Assembly (NCBI RefSeq): GCF_900109545.1
Contig: NZ_FOAP01000002.1
Location: 434,001 to 498,000, forward strand
From: Stigmatella aurantiaca
Lineage (GTDB): Bacteria; Myxococcota; Myxococcia; Myxococcales; Myxococcaceae
Reading direction: 5' to 3'
Length of the DNA: 64,000 nt
Below the pieces are notes generated by a model. The model saw only the letters and a program-made list of their open reading frames with translations. It did no database searches and had not been told where the DNA came from. The position numbers and the translations under genes were made by a program. Below, in pieces: positions 18,301-27,345 of this stretch. Position 1 is the first letter of the stretch; the number at the start of each line of letters is the position of its first letter.

Positions 18301-21300
18301 CTCCTGCGTGGTGCCCACCAGGCTCGCATCCGTGAGCAGCTGCGCGTGCGTCACGCTGCCCAGGACGGTGTTGGCCGGCAGCGGGGGCCGCATGTACCGC
18401 CGCGTCTCCAGGGCGCCGGGGTGGCTCCAGAGCACCCCGTTGAGCGTCCACCCTTCGGGGATGCGCTCGGCGGTGGCCAGGGAGGCTCCCGCCGCGGACG
18501 TCCACTCCACCGTGCTGCGCCGAGCGCCCGTGACGCTCTGCACCAGCAGGTCCGCGTGCAGCGCGGCCGGCTCCAGGGCGTTCGCGTACTCATAGGCGAG
18601 CGCCAGCGAGGGGTTGGCCTCCGTGGCGTTCCCCAGGCTGTCCCACTGCTTCGAGAGCCGCTCCAGCCCGTCGTAGCGGAAGTGCTGGTAGTAGCCGGCG
18701 AGCCCATGCTGGCTGAGCAGGGAGCGGATGCCGTCGGTGAGCGGATCCCGGTCCACCACCTTCAGCAGGGAGCCGTCCGGCGAGAGGATCCGGTGCAGCT
18801 GCATCCCCCCGGGCTCGAACTCGAACCGCGTGGTTCCACGGCCCGGCACCGAGATCCGGTCGATGTTGAAGCTGGGCCCGTACACCACCTCTTGCAAGGT
18901 GAGCGTGTCCGTGGGCCCCACGCTCTCCACCTTCTCCACCAGCCCCAGCGTGTTGCGCGTGACGCGGGCCTCGTGCAGGAAGTCCAGCGCGCTGTCGGCA
19001 TGCTGGCCCGTGAGGACGATGCGATCCTCCAGGCAGTGCATCGCCTGTCCCAGCCCAGGCACCCCCGCGCGCCGCCGCTCGGAGGTCAGCGTGCCCTGCG
19101 AGGTGTGGAGCCGCGTCAGCGACGGACAGACGTCCGCCGTGTAAGCGAGGTACTCCGTGCGCTCCTCCAGGGAAGGCCCGCCAGCATCCGAGGCCCAGCC
19201 GTTCCGCACCTCCTTGAGGCGCTTCCACGGAAGGCCCTGAAAGAGCGCGGTGTCATAGGCGCGCACCTCGTAGTGCCGCAGCCCCGGCGTGTGCGTGTCG
19301 CGCAGGCTGCTCTCCAGGAAGAGGCCCGACTGGTGCTCGCTGTGGAAGAAGCGCAGGGTCTGCGCCGTCGCGCTCCCCGAGCGCGTCACCTGGCCATAGC
19401 CCAGCAACGAGCGGCTCCGGGGGTGCAGGGTGGGCTCGGCACAGGCGTAGGCGTACTCCAGCGGCTCCTGGCCGGAGGCCTCCACCCGCAGCCCGGCGAG
19501 GATCGCCTGGCGCTGGTGCGCACCGGGCACCGCGGGGCTCCACTGGTACGTGAAGCGCAGCACGGAGCCCTTGCCATCATCCGCCGAGCGCATCAGCCCC
19601 GTGCCCGGCGCATCGAGCGTCACCGCATAGGCCAGTCCCCACTTGACGGAGGTGAGCTGGGTGCCGCCCGTGCCCCTCAGGTCCGCGGGCACCACCGCGC
19701 CCGCCGTGCCGTCGAAGAAGCTCTGCCCCGCGAAGGAGACCTCGGTGAAGTCCTCGCCGGTGTTCACGAACAGCGCGGTGAAACCGGACTGCGTGGCCAG
19801 CAGGTCCGCGAGCCCGTCCCGGTTCACGTCCACGAAGGCCAGCTGGTAGTTCTCCAGGTCCGACAGCTCGGCACCGAAGCTGTACCGCACGGGCATCGCC
19901 TGGCCCACGGGATCGAACTCCAGGTGCCCCCGGCCGTACCAGACGATCAGCGCCTCCTCGGAGCGCCCCACCAGGTCCGCCACCCCGTCCCCGTTCATGT
20001 CGTGGACCCAGGTGGTGTCCGGCGTGAGGAACGGCATCAGCCCCCCGCTGCGCACGGGGCCGAACGCGAGCGACGTGCCCGTGCTCGTGTTGGGCAGGAT
20101 CTGATACCCGCCGGCATACACGCGCAGCAGGTCGGGCTGCCGGTCGCGGTCCAGGTCCACCAGGCGCGTGTTGTTCCCCAGCCCCCAGTCCCCGCTCAGC
20201 GTCTGCTGGGCGAGCAGCTGACCGGCCCGGTCACACACCGTGAAGTGGGTGGCCGAGAAGGACGGGGTGGGCTGCACGTGCACCACCTGGTGCGCCTCCG
20301 CCGCGGCCCAGAACGGCATGAGGCGCCGGGGCTCGTTGTAGAGGCTCTCGGGGGGACGGCACTCCAGGTGCGTGCCGGGCCCCGGGGCGGGCAGCTCCTC
20401 GGTCCGGAAGCCCGCGTCCTCCCGCACCAGCAGCGTGTGGCGGCGGGGGTTTTCCAGGTCCAGCCGTCCATCCAGATCGATGTCCAGCGAGGCGGACTGG
20501 GAGGGCTGGATGACGTCCTCGCCAAAGAGCGCCACCAGGGGATCCAGGGCGGTGACACGCTGGAAGGACGCGGTGGACAGGGTCTCCAGGGGAGACGCAT
20601 ACCCGTACTTCACCGGCGGGGCGGACTGCCCGGAAGGGAACTGCTGCTGCACCTGGGCCAGGAAGAACGAGGGCCCCAGGTCCCCGTCCTGGTACGTCAA
20701 CGCGTACCGCCAGCGCTCCCCCCAGGTGCCCGTGAGGGCACTCCGCGCGAGGACCACCACGCGCAGGACCCGCCGGTCCAGCTCCAGGGGCAGGCCGCTG
20801 CGGTAATCCACGAAGGCGCGCGCGAGCGGCTCGTACTCCAGCTCGGCGCGGTACTGGAAGTCCTCCCCCCTTCCACCGAACTGAACGGTCTGCAGGAAAG
20901 GACGGCCCGAGGCATTGAGGACATAGGTGAAGCGCGTCTTCCGGCCGGTCGCGTCCTGAACCTCCTGGAGGTACCAGGCATAGGTCCCCCGAGGGGTCTC
21001 GACGCGGGTCTGCGTGCCGAACGTCCACCGGCTGCCGTCCGGCAGCACCGCCACGTGGGCCGCGCCCTGCTCCTCCACGCGCAGCGGCGAGGCCAGCCCC
21101 GAGGGGTAGTAGTTCCCATCGGCGCCCCGCACCAGCCGGCCCCAGGGGCTGTTCAGGTCGTCCGTGGTGAAATCGAGCTCTCCGAGCACCTTCCAGCGGG
21201 ACAGCGAGAGCGTGGCCTCCCACCCCATGCCCCACTCGGAGAGCCCGTGCTCGGTCGAGTACGCCGGAAACGGGCTGGCCAGCAGCAGGCCGCGATCCTC

Positions 21301-21531
21301 CGGGACCGTGAAGGGGGACGGCAGGGTGAACGTGCCCCGCACCACATCGGCGGGCCCAAAGGCCGTCTGGGCATACTGGCCCACCAGCGAGCCGCGCTGC
21401 GGCGCCGCCAGCGTGGGGGCTTGGACCTGGGCATCGGCGAAAGGCTGAGCGTGGCCCAGGAGCGGCCCGAGCAACACGCTGGCTCCCAGCGCGGCCTTGC
21501 CCACGCCGAGCCATCTTTTGAAAAGGTTCAT
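15343..21531 (-). CDS. Rhs/TcB-like polymorphic toxin with HINT domain and HNH/EndoVII-like nuclease tip
   Basis: About 2060 residues. I prefer the ATG at 21531, which opens a signal peptide ending LLGHA-Q; an in-frame ATG at 21558 is possible. Order of domains: SpvB/TcB-like N-terminal part, with VCBS/FG-GAP calcium-type repeats (DIDLDGRLDL, DLDRDRQPDLL, DMNGDGVADLV, DVNRDGLADLL); many YD/Rhs repeats; the Rhs core end (GIRDYDPAINRFLTPDP ... YGYANNNPLNYVDPTGK); an Ala/Arg/Glu coiled repeat (AAEAARAAEK); a HINT autoprocessing domain from CFVAGTPVVTSEG to FHTYFVGEAGAWVHNTC; and a tip of about 120 residues with DHSAGHHYNEGG and GDQGPHLNVRP. The tip resembles HNH/EndoVII-superfamily toxin nucleases; its precise subfamily is uncertain. 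The Imm50 gene overlaps its stop codon. A large lipoprotein is transcribed divergently. Confidence 0.88.
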   Translation of the reverse strand: MNLFKRWLGVGKAALGASVLLGPLLGHAQPFADAQVQAPTLAAPQRGSLVGQYAQTAFGPADVVRGTFTLPSPFTVPEDRGLLLASPFPAYSTEHGLSEWGMGWEATLSLSRWKVLGELDFTTDDLNSPWGRLVRGADGNYYPSGLASPLRVEEQGAAHVAVLPDGSRWTFGTQTRVETPRGTYAWYLQEVQDATGRKTRFTYVLNASGRPFLQTVQFGGRGEDFQYRAELEYEPLARAFVDYRSGLPLELDRRVLRVVVLARSALTGTWGERWRYALTYQDGDLGPSFFLAQVQQQFPSGQSAPPVKYGYASPLETLSTASFQRVTALDPLVALFGEDVIQPSQSASLDIDLDGRLDLENPRRHTLLVREDAGFRTEELPAPGPGTHLECRPPESLYNEPRRLMPFWAAAEAHQVVHVQPTPSFSATHFTVCDRAGQLLAQQTLSGDWGLGNNTRLVDLDRDRQPDLLRVYAGGYQILPNTSTGTSLAFGPVRSGGLMPFLTPDTTWVHDMNGDGVADLVGRSEEALIVWYGRGHLEFDPVGQAMPVRYSFGAELSDLENYQLAFVDVNRDGLADLLATQSGFTALFVNTGEDFTEVSFAGQSFFDGTAGAVVPADLRGTGGTQLTSVKWGLAYAVTLDAPGTGLMRSADDGKGSVLRFTYQWSPAVPGAHQRQAILAGLRVEASGQEPLEYAYACAEPTLHPRSRSLLGYGQVTRSGSATAQTLRFFHSEHQSGLFLESSLRDTHTPGLRHYEVRAYDTALFQGLPWKRLKEVRNGWASDAGGPSLEERTEYLAYTADVCPSLTRLHTSQGTLTSERRRAGVPGLGQAMHCLEDRIVLTGQHADSALDFLHEARVTRNTLGLVEKVESVGPTDTLTLQEVVYGPSFNIDRISVPGRGTTRFEFEPGGMQLHRILSPDGSLLKVVDRDPLTDGIRSLLSQHGLAGYYQHFRYDGLERLSKQWDSLGNATEANPSLALAYEYANALEPAALHADLLVQSVTGARRSTVEWTSAAGASLATAERIPEGWTLNGVLWSHPGALETRRYMRPPLPANTVLGSVTHAQLLTDASLVGTTQEAGFGHERAVKARLHVDVERQVETDLALVPGALRREARENGTYTTRHFLDAGQRLIAFEDQAQTHHAYRYDALGRLRAVVLPGGTLHQVSYDGHGRVSRVEREGLSRMENTYEAGTGLLHRRDFLSAAGVAQRSERWTYDALGRKTEELHTDLLTGATQRYRYFYDGATPQNPSVSAHLGVMSAVEGEGYLKTFEYRADGKPTRSILRLDGWRTVETQLLYADNAEVSGQTLILRAADGSVLSSTTQSRQWDTYGRLSRVLVNGATLATFQYDGHGLPASASFPAGESVTIGYEPLTRRRIRLTHSGPGWSTSVQTRFNARDLLDTETFAFGSGNLVRQYGYSAQGFLTSAADAQHAYAYAFDPMGLPTSIDEQGVHRTLVTQGNTLTAGTEVYTFDALGRTVTKGGLTFSYGPHGHLARATRGTSEWRFLYDEAGQRLLKFQGTTPVAAYLEGGAYLEESGLTEPFRFGGQLVGLVKNGTFQLLATDTRGTIIAESAGTPRLASPFGSRDVRPASAPVIDFVEKGFDADLGLIRMGIRDYDPAINRFLTPDPAFLEDPSMCVSSPVECNLYGYANNNPLNYVDPTGKWAETVWDVVSLAAGIQSIASWDSDTTVTTMALDVVGVVADAAAVVVPVVPGGAGTALKGARAADKAVESVRAAERAAEAARAAEKAAEAARAAERAAESARAAEKAAEAARSAEKVNKGADAASTGKACSGGGCGLPDQCFVAGTPVVTSEGLRPIEQLQPGDLVWSRDEGSGVSDWRPVVRTFTTPGQQVLRLELTDAEGQHSVLGVTGEHPFWVREQGWVAASALLPGQQVARAHGGWLKVGSATWEQARATVFNFEVAEFHTYFVGEAGAWVHNTCRPNKTPAPPPPTTRRAAMHQAKRDAGIPVSQQPDKSRRVDMTDKHGKTIRDEKGNAIVTREDIYTTPDGKEVIIQDHSAGHHYNEGGVGDQGPHLNVRPIGDPRNGKVPGTQAHYPFKK

Positions 21532-21616
21532 GCCCTCAGAACGGGCCTGAGCCGCCATCTTCCCCCGGGAAGATCCAGGACGGACTGCGTTTGGTGGGAC
21601 AAGTCAAAGGATTCCC

Positions 21617-24600
21617 ATGTCGCTACCCGCGTTCCCGAAGAAGAGTCTCCGCCACTGGATCCAGGGCGGGTTGTGTGTCTGGTTGATGGCCTGCGGCGCA
21701 TCGCCGGTGGAGGAAATGGCCGGAGGGGAGCCGCCCTCCCTCTCCACCCTCGAGGCCGCCACCCAGACCTGCTCTGAAAACACCCTGAGCTGGACCCCGG
21801 GCATCCCGGAGAGCGCCCAGGTGTGCAGCGGGCCCATCGAGTACAGCCTGAAGTGCTACGCGGCGAAGGCCACCAGCGTATGTACCCTTCAGGGGTATCA
21901 GCAGAAGACCTGCTACCCTGCCTGCCGCGACCCCAGCTTCGGCGTGGAGGAGTACAAGACCCTCACGGGCTCCAAGACCATCGAGCCCCACCTCGTCTCG
22001 AAGAGGTGGGAGTGCACCCCGGAAGCCACCCCGGGGAGCCCTTCCAAGCAGGGCGCCATCTGCGAATGGGTCTACACGTGGGATTATGACGCCCCCTGCA
22101 AGAACGCGGCGGAGAATGCGGCGGACGCCTACCCCCCCGCGCTCAACGCGCTTGAGGTGAAGGTCCAGAGCTTCCACGCGCCCCACGCGGAGGGCGGGGA
22201 CTCCACGTGTACCTATACCCTCGTCAATGTTCCCAAGACCTACAACGTGGGCAACTCGGCGGTCTGTGGCGCGGGGAGCAGCTGCAATGACACCACCAAG
22301 CCCATCTACAAGAGCTGCCGCCACATCAACCACGGCCTGGCGGCCAACACGGCCGAGTGTGGCCCGGTGAAGCGCTACACGGCCGCTGGCGCTTCCATGA
22401 CACAAGCGTGGACAGAGGCCACGAGCGCCTGGACCGCCCGCCAGACGGACGTGGTGTCCACCAACCTGCTGGACACCTCGGACTTCGTGCAGGTGCCCAC
22501 CTGCAAGACCTGTGAGGACAAGCCCCTGTCCCCCACCTCAACCCAGAGCACCGTGAACACGAAGTACACCTGCCTGGACACCCAGCTGAACGCCGTGAGC
22601 ACCCTCCCCTCGGGCGTGGCACCCTCGGGGGTGAACCGCGCCGCGCTGGAGAGCCAGCTGACGGCCGCCCTCAAGCTCCTCTACGAGCTGAAGGCCGACC
22701 TGCTCACCCCTGCGCAGCAGAGCCGCATCCGCGCGCTCTACACGAGCGCACCCACGGCGAAGATTGACTGCGGCGTGTCCTTCGCCGCCCCCGCCGTGAG
22801 CCCCTCGTGTGTCATCAACCTCGGGCCCCTGAATGCCCAACTGGACATGTGCATGCGGCTCACCGCCTCGCACGTCCCGGCCGCGGCCGCCTACACCGGC
22901 ATCGACGCCTGCATCGATCTGGCGGATGACGTGGCCGTCCTGGGCGAACCCATTTGCCAGGGCGAGGCCTACCGCGAAGCCTGGCGGGGCGCCTGGCAGG
23001 GCATGTTCGAGCGCAGCGTGTCCTCCCTCAAGCGCGAGGCGTCGCTCCGGCCCCAGCACGCCGAGCTCCAGGCGAAGCTGGCCACGATTCAGCGGTGGTA
23101 CAGCGCCTCGCGCCAGTTCCTCTCCCCTACCCCCGCGGACGATGCCCAGCTCTGGAAGGACCTGAGCAAGACGTTCAGCATCTTCTGGAAGGGCCTCTAC
23201 CAGGGAGGCCTGCTCGACAGCAGCAGCGCGCAGCTCAACACCAGCGTGGTGGACCCCTTCAACACGGGCCTCCAGACGGATGCAGCGGTGCTGGCCGCGG
23301 CGCTCCAGCCCGCACCGGGCGCCTCCCAGCTTCCCCTCCAGGGCCCCCCCCTGCTGATGCTGATGGGCGACAGCCTCCGGGGACTGCACGAGCGGATGGA
23401 GGACTTCAGCCGGTTGCATGACCTGGGCTGCCGGTTCAAGGGCTGCGCCGCGGGCGCGGTGAAGACCGAAGTCAGCGAGCTGTGGTCGCTCTTCGCCGCC
23501 ATGGCCAGCCCCACGGAGCTCCAGGGCGCGGTGAACGGCGCCACCCACCTCGCGGGAGCCCCGAGCCCCCGCCGCCAGGAGTGGCGCACGCTCTTTGGCC
23601 TGCTCCAGCAACGGCACGGGGAGTTCCAGAACGCCGTCACCACCACCTTGGGAACCACGCCCTACAGCCCCACCCTGCTGACGGGTGCGCAGTTGCCCTC
23701 CCTGCCCGAGCCCGCCGTGGCCCTCGCCCGCCTGATCCAGGACGGCATGGCCCGGACCCAGAGCTACCAGGCCTCGGGCATTTTCCTCTCCACGCTCCAT
23801 GACTCGCTGCACATGGGCATCCAGGAAACGAAACAACAGGCGCTCGATATGCAGATCTCCACGAGCAAGCAGGCACTGCAGAACGCCATCGTCGACTACC
23901 AGAACAGCCGGAGCACCTTCATCGGGGCACGCGTCCAGGAGATGAACAACACGCAGACCCAGCAGACGCTGGAAGCGCACATCGAGCAGAAGCAGGCCCA
24001 GTTCGGCCATCTCGCGGAGGATCTCGCGGGCTTGCGCGCCAACGCGGCCACCGAGGAGGCCGCTTTCTCCAACTTCGCCCAGAGCTTCAACACGCTGCTC
24101 GAAGCGGAGGGCGCGGACGTGGAGAACCTGGCGCTCGAGCGCGGCCCGCCACAGCTGCTCAGCCTGTCCGCCGCGAATGCCCGGTTCGTCTCCTCCAGCA
24201 GCAGTGGCGGGGACCTCAACAACTTCGCCGTGCAGAAGAACGGCGCCGTCTGGAAGCTGGAGACCCACGCCGGGGACATGGTGAACGTGACCGTCAGCGG
24301 CCAGTGGACTCCCTCCTGCGCCCTGAGCACCGCCCAGTTCTTCAACCCTTCGACCGCCCAGTACTCGCCGCTCAGCCAGGGGGCCCCGCTGACGGGTCCC
24401 GAGGGCTACCTGGTGTCGTACCAGAACAATTCCTTCTCCGCTCAGGCCTACAGCCACACGGAGCATTCCTCGTCCAGCAACTCGGACAGGGCCTGCGCGG
24501 GGCTCAAGGCGGAATTCACCATCGGCGGGGAGTTCGCGAAGATGGCGCTGGGGGCCTCGATGAGCGCCTATGCTTCCGCGGAGGCGTGCATGTCGAGCGA

Positions 24601-26218
24601 GACCGGCTCGCGGGACGCCAGCGAGCAGACGAACACGTGGGAGCAACGGGCCAGTGCGGCGTACTCCACGGGCGTCCGCGTGCCGAACACCCCGTTCCCC
24701 AGGTTTCCCGCGGGCAGCCTCCTGCTCGTGGAGATGGAAAAGCAGGGAACGAACGTGGCCGCCATCCGGGATGTCCACGTCGTCCAGGCCTCCAGCAACA
24801 CCTTCCTCATCGGCGCCATGAAGGGGCTGCCCCAGGGAGCGCCGGATCCGGGGGTGGACGTCTACCTGGTGGTCAATGACACGGCCTCCTGCACGCCCGA
24901 CGCCTCGCATGCGCTGAGCGTGTCGGTGCAGCACCTCGTGCCCCTGGGGGCGGCGGCGGTGCAGGCCAGCAAGGCCATGGCCCAGACGCTGACGGACCTG
25001 CGCGGCTCCACCGAGCTGCTCGTGGCGCAAGGCCGCGTGCTCCCCCACGAGCTCATCGCCAAGCAGGAGGCCGCGATGGCCCAGCTCCACCTGGCCTGTG
25101 CCCAGTGTGATCTGGAGCAGTTCCCTCCCTCGATGATGGCGCTCTACAATGCCTTCCTCAGCAAGGAGCTGGCGCAGATGGAGCGCCGGGTGGAGATCCG
25201 CTCCGTCGAGCGGGCCCTGACGCTGGCGCTCCTGGAGATGCAGGGACTCGCCAATGACCTGGAGTCCACCTCCGAGATCGGCCGGATGCTGCGCCTGGTG
25301 CCCGCCTGGAGCCTGCGAAACCTGGATGGCGAGCAGCTGCGGACCTCGGCCCAGGGCCTGAGCACGCTGGTGACCGACTACCTGTACCCGGTCATCGACC
25401 TGCGCTACCCCAGCCTGCTGGCCACCTTGCAGACGGAACCCAAGTTGACCCAGCTGGTGACGGCTGACTGGACCGACTCGTACGTGAACCTGGCCAACAC
25501 CGCCCTGGACGCGGTGAACAGCATCCAGACCGGATTGAGCACGGCCCGGCTCGGTTTGCAGAATCCCTCGCTGGTGATGATGGGGCTCAGCTTTCCCCGG
25601 CCCGGCCGCGACGTGTCGCAGTCCCTGTGGCGCAAGGCCAGTGGGGAACGCTCTGCGGCGGTCTGGGGAGGGCTCCTGTCAGGGGATCCCTCGCAGCCGC
25701 TGCGCTTCACCCTGCAAATCACCCCGGAAGATCTCTACTCCGTGGATGGCGCCAGCACCGGCACCATCCAATGTTCGGAGGCCACCCCCATCCTTCGCCG
25801 GCTGGTGTTGTTCTGGGCCCGCAGCGGCTCGTCCAGCACGCCCAACAGCTACTACAACGATCAATACCTCCGCTCGGCGACCCAGCTCAGCCCCCACCAG
25901 GTCTTCCCCACTCATGATGGCTTCAAGACCTACTACATGGAGAAGTCCCAGTGGCTGACCGGCCAGTCCCGGATGCTCTTCGGACTGACCAGCGAGGTGT
26001 TCTCCTTCGTCCAATCCAAGGAGCTGAGCCTCCCCGAGGCCCAGCAGACCTCCACGGGAGAGGGCCTGTCCCCCTTCTCGACGATGACCTTCGATGTCAC
26101 GGGGCTGCGCAACCAGATCGTCAACCCGCTGAACGCGGCGGATGAGCTGATTGTCTTCATGCTGGTGGATCGCATTCCCGCCTCGGCCCCCCTGCCCGCC
26201 CCCCTCATCTGCCAGTAA
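21617..26218 (+). CDS. Giant lipoprotein with Cys-rich head and coiled-coil body, function unknown
   Basis: 1533 residues, no family recognised. The N-terminus is a lipoprotein signal (WLMAC, lipidated Cys about 26). Residues 50-330 are rich in cysteines (YSLKCYAAKATSVC, KTCYPACRDP, CKTCEDKPL), suggesting a disulfide-stabilised, exported head. Residues 330-860 are mostly helical with a long coiled coil around 770-860 (ETKQQALDMQISTSKQALQN, HIEQKQAQFGHL). A beta-rich insert (about 870-1070) is followed by a second helical region (1110-1370) and a beta-rich C-terminus. It is divergent from the Rhs/TcB-like toxin with about 85 bp between starts, so a shared control region and joint function are plausible. 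The alternation of helical shaft and beta domains invites comparison with TcA-type translocation subunits, but I see no diagnostic motif and treat that as speculation. Confidence 0.75.
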   Translation: MSLPAFPKKSLRHWIQGGLCVWLMACGASPVEEMAGGEPPSLSTLEAATQTCSENTLSWTPGIPESAQVCSGPIEYSLKCYAAKATSVCTLQGYQQKTCYPACRDPSFGVEEYKTLTGSKTIEPHLVSKRWECTPEATPGSPSKQGAICEWVYTWDYDAPCKNAAENAADAYPPALNALEVKVQSFHAPHAEGGDSTCTYTLVNVPKTYNVGNSAVCGAGSSCNDTTKPIYKSCRHINHGLAANTAECGPVKRYTAAGASMTQAWTEATSAWTARQTDVVSTNLLDTSDFVQVPTCKTCEDKPLSPTSTQSTVNTKYTCLDTQLNAVSTLPSGVAPSGVNRAALESQLTAALKLLYELKADLLTPAQQSRIRALYTSAPTAKIDCGVSFAAPAVSPSCVINLGPLNAQLDMCMRLTASHVPAAAAYTGIDACIDLADDVAVLGEPICQGEAYREAWRGAWQGMFERSVSSLKREASLRPQHAELQAKLATIQRWYSASRQFLSPTPADDAQLWKDLSKTFSIFWKGLYQGGLLDSSSAQLNTSVVDPFNTGLQTDAAVLAAALQPAPGASQLPLQGPPLLMLMGDSLRGLHERMEDFSRLHDLGCRFKGCAAGAVKTEVSELWSLFAAMASPTELQGAVNGATHLAGAPSPRRQEWRTLFGLLQQRHGEFQNAVTTTLGTTPYSPTLLTGAQLPSLPEPAVALARLIQDGMARTQSYQASGIFLSTLHDSLHMGIQETKQQALDMQISTSKQALQNAIVDYQNSRSTFIGARVQEMNNTQTQQTLEAHIEQKQAQFGHLAEDLAGLRANAATEEAAFSNFAQSFNTLLEAEGADVENLALERGPPQLLSLSAANARFVSSSSSGGDLNNFAVQKNGAVWKLETHAGDMVNVTVSGQWTPSCALSTAQFFNPSTAQYSPLSQGAPLTGPEGYLVSYQNNSFSAQAYSHTEHSSSSNSDRACAGLKAEFTIGGEFAKMALGASMSAYASAEACMSSETGSRDASEQTNTWEQRASAAYSTGVRVPNTPFPRFPAGSLLLVEMEKQGTNVAAIRDVHVVQASSNTFLIGAMKGLPQGAPDPGVDVYLVVNDTASCTPDASHALSVSVQHLVPLGAAAVQASKAMAQTLTDLRGSTELLVAQGRVLPHELIAKQEAAMAQLHLACAQCDLEQFPPSMMALYNAFLSKELAQMERRVEIRSVERALTLALLEMQGLANDLESTSEIGRMLRLVPAWSLRNLDGEQLRTSAQGLSTLVTDYLYPVIDLRYPSLLATLQTEPKLTQLVTADWTDSYVNLANTALDAVNSIQTGLSTARLGLQNPSLVMMGLSFPRPGRDVSQSLWRKASGERSAAVWGGLLSGDPSQPLRFTLQITPEDLYSVDGASTGTIQCSEATPILRRLVLFWARSGSSSTPNSYYNDQYLRSATQLSPHQVFPTHDGFKTYYMEKSQWLTGQSRMLFGLTSEVFSFVQSKELSLPEAQQTSTGEGLSPFSTMTFDVTGLRNQIVNPLNAADELIVFMLVDRIPASAPLPAPLICQ

Positions 26219-26292
26219 AGCCCTCCGAGTTCCCTGGGCGAGGCTCGCGGCCTGGAGCCTCGCCCCCGGACCGCTGGTGTAAGCTGCGGCGC

Positions 26293-27342
26293 ATGGACGC
26301 CACGCCGGATGTCATCACCCGCTTCTTCCATCCCGTTCTGAAGGCCCGCGAGCTGAAGGACAAGCCGGTGCGGGTCGAGGTGGCAGGGCAAGCCTACGTC
26401 CTGTTCCGGGATGGGACGGGAAAGGCGGCGGCGCTGGCGGATGCCTGTCCGCACCGCTTCGCCCCGCTGTCGGCGGGCCGGGTGCGCAAGGACGGGCGGC
26501 TGGAGTGCCCCTACCACGGCTGGACGTTCAACGCCGAAGGCCAGGGCCACAGCCCGAGCCAGCCCAGCCTGAAGAAGTGTGACGCCCGGGCCTTCCAGCT
26601 CCTCGAACGCCAGGACTACCTGTGGCTGGCGGGCCGGGACACCCCGCTGTCGGCCTTCCCGGACTTCGTGCCCGAGGGGTACGAGTACACGGGGGCCTTC
26701 TCCATGCTCTTCCGCGCGCCGCTGCACGTGGCGATCGACAACTTCAGCGAGGACGAACACACGCCGTTCGTCCACACGCGCCTGGGGTGGGAGGGGCGCG
26801 ACACGGGGGCCATCGACTTCTCCGCGGAGAACCTCGACGACCGGACGGAGGTGCACTACAGCGCCCCCCAGCGGACGAGCCTGCTCATCCGGCTGCTGCT
26901 GCTCCAGCCTGGGGACGTGTTCCACAACGACTGGGTGACGCGGTTCGATCCGGTGCGGACGGGCTACTCCATCCACTGGGAAGACGCCTCGGGCAAGTCG
27001 CGCCCGTTCCATCACCACTTCGCCATCTTCATGGTGCCGGAGACGGCGGCCACCACGCGCTTCCACGTCTTCTCCTTCTTGAAGCTCGTGGACTCGCGCT
27101 TCCGGCCGTTGATGCCGGTGGTGCGCCGGGCGCAGCGGCTGCTCGCGTGGTTCGAGATCCGCGACGATGCCCAGTTCATCCCCGTGGTGGCGAACACGCC
27201 GTACAGCTTCAAGGGCATGCGCCTGGGCATCTACGACAAGCCGCTCATCCACCAGCGCAAGCTGCTGGAGCGCATCTACTTCGGCCAAGGCGCGGCGGAG
27301 GAGTCCCCGCCCCTGCCCCGCGCTCAGGGTTCCCGGGAGTAA
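26293..27342 (+). CDS. Rieske non-heme iron oxygenase, alpha-subunit-like
   Basis: 349-residue cytosolic oxygenase of the ring-hydroxylating/aromatic O-demethylase type, expected to hydroxylate or demethylate a small organic substrate using electrons from a separate reductase. The Rieske [2Fe-2S] ligands are C52-P-H54 and C72-P-Y-H75 (DACPHRFAPLSAG, CPYHGWTFN). The mononuclear iron site is N150-F-S-E153-D-E-H156-x4-H161; the family consensus has Asp where E153 stands, with the carboxylate ligand supplied further on. The C-terminal half (160-345) is the catalytic START-like domain. No ferredoxin or reductase gene adjoins, so electrons must come from elsewhere. Substrate unknown. Confidence 0.85.
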   Translation: MDATPDVITRFFHPVLKARELKDKPVRVEVAGQAYVLFRDGTGKAAALADACPHRFAPLSAGRVRKDGRLECPYHGWTFNAEGQGHSPSQPSLKKCDARAFQLLERQDYLWLAGRDTPLSAFPDFVPEGYEYTGAFSMLFRAPLHVAIDNFSEDEHTPFVHTRLGWEGRDTGAIDFSAENLDDRTEVHYSAPQRTSLLIRLLLLQPGDVFHNDWVTRFDPVRTGYSIHWEDASGKSRPFHHHFAIFMVPETAATTRFHVFSFLKLVDSRFRPLMPVVRRAQRLLAWFEIRDDAQFIPVVANTPYSFKGMRLGIYDKPLIHQRKLLERIYFGQGAAEESPPLPRAQGSRE

Positions 27343-27345
27343 CTT

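Noticed and set aside
17770..21777. 1335-residue open frame antisense to the Rhs gene
   Set aside because: Arg/His/Gly-rich with no domain pattern; open only because of GC-rich third-position bias of the real gene. The same applies to long frames at 832-2532, 5794-7794, 42988-44937, 46288-49494, 51242-52819 and 61562-63913.
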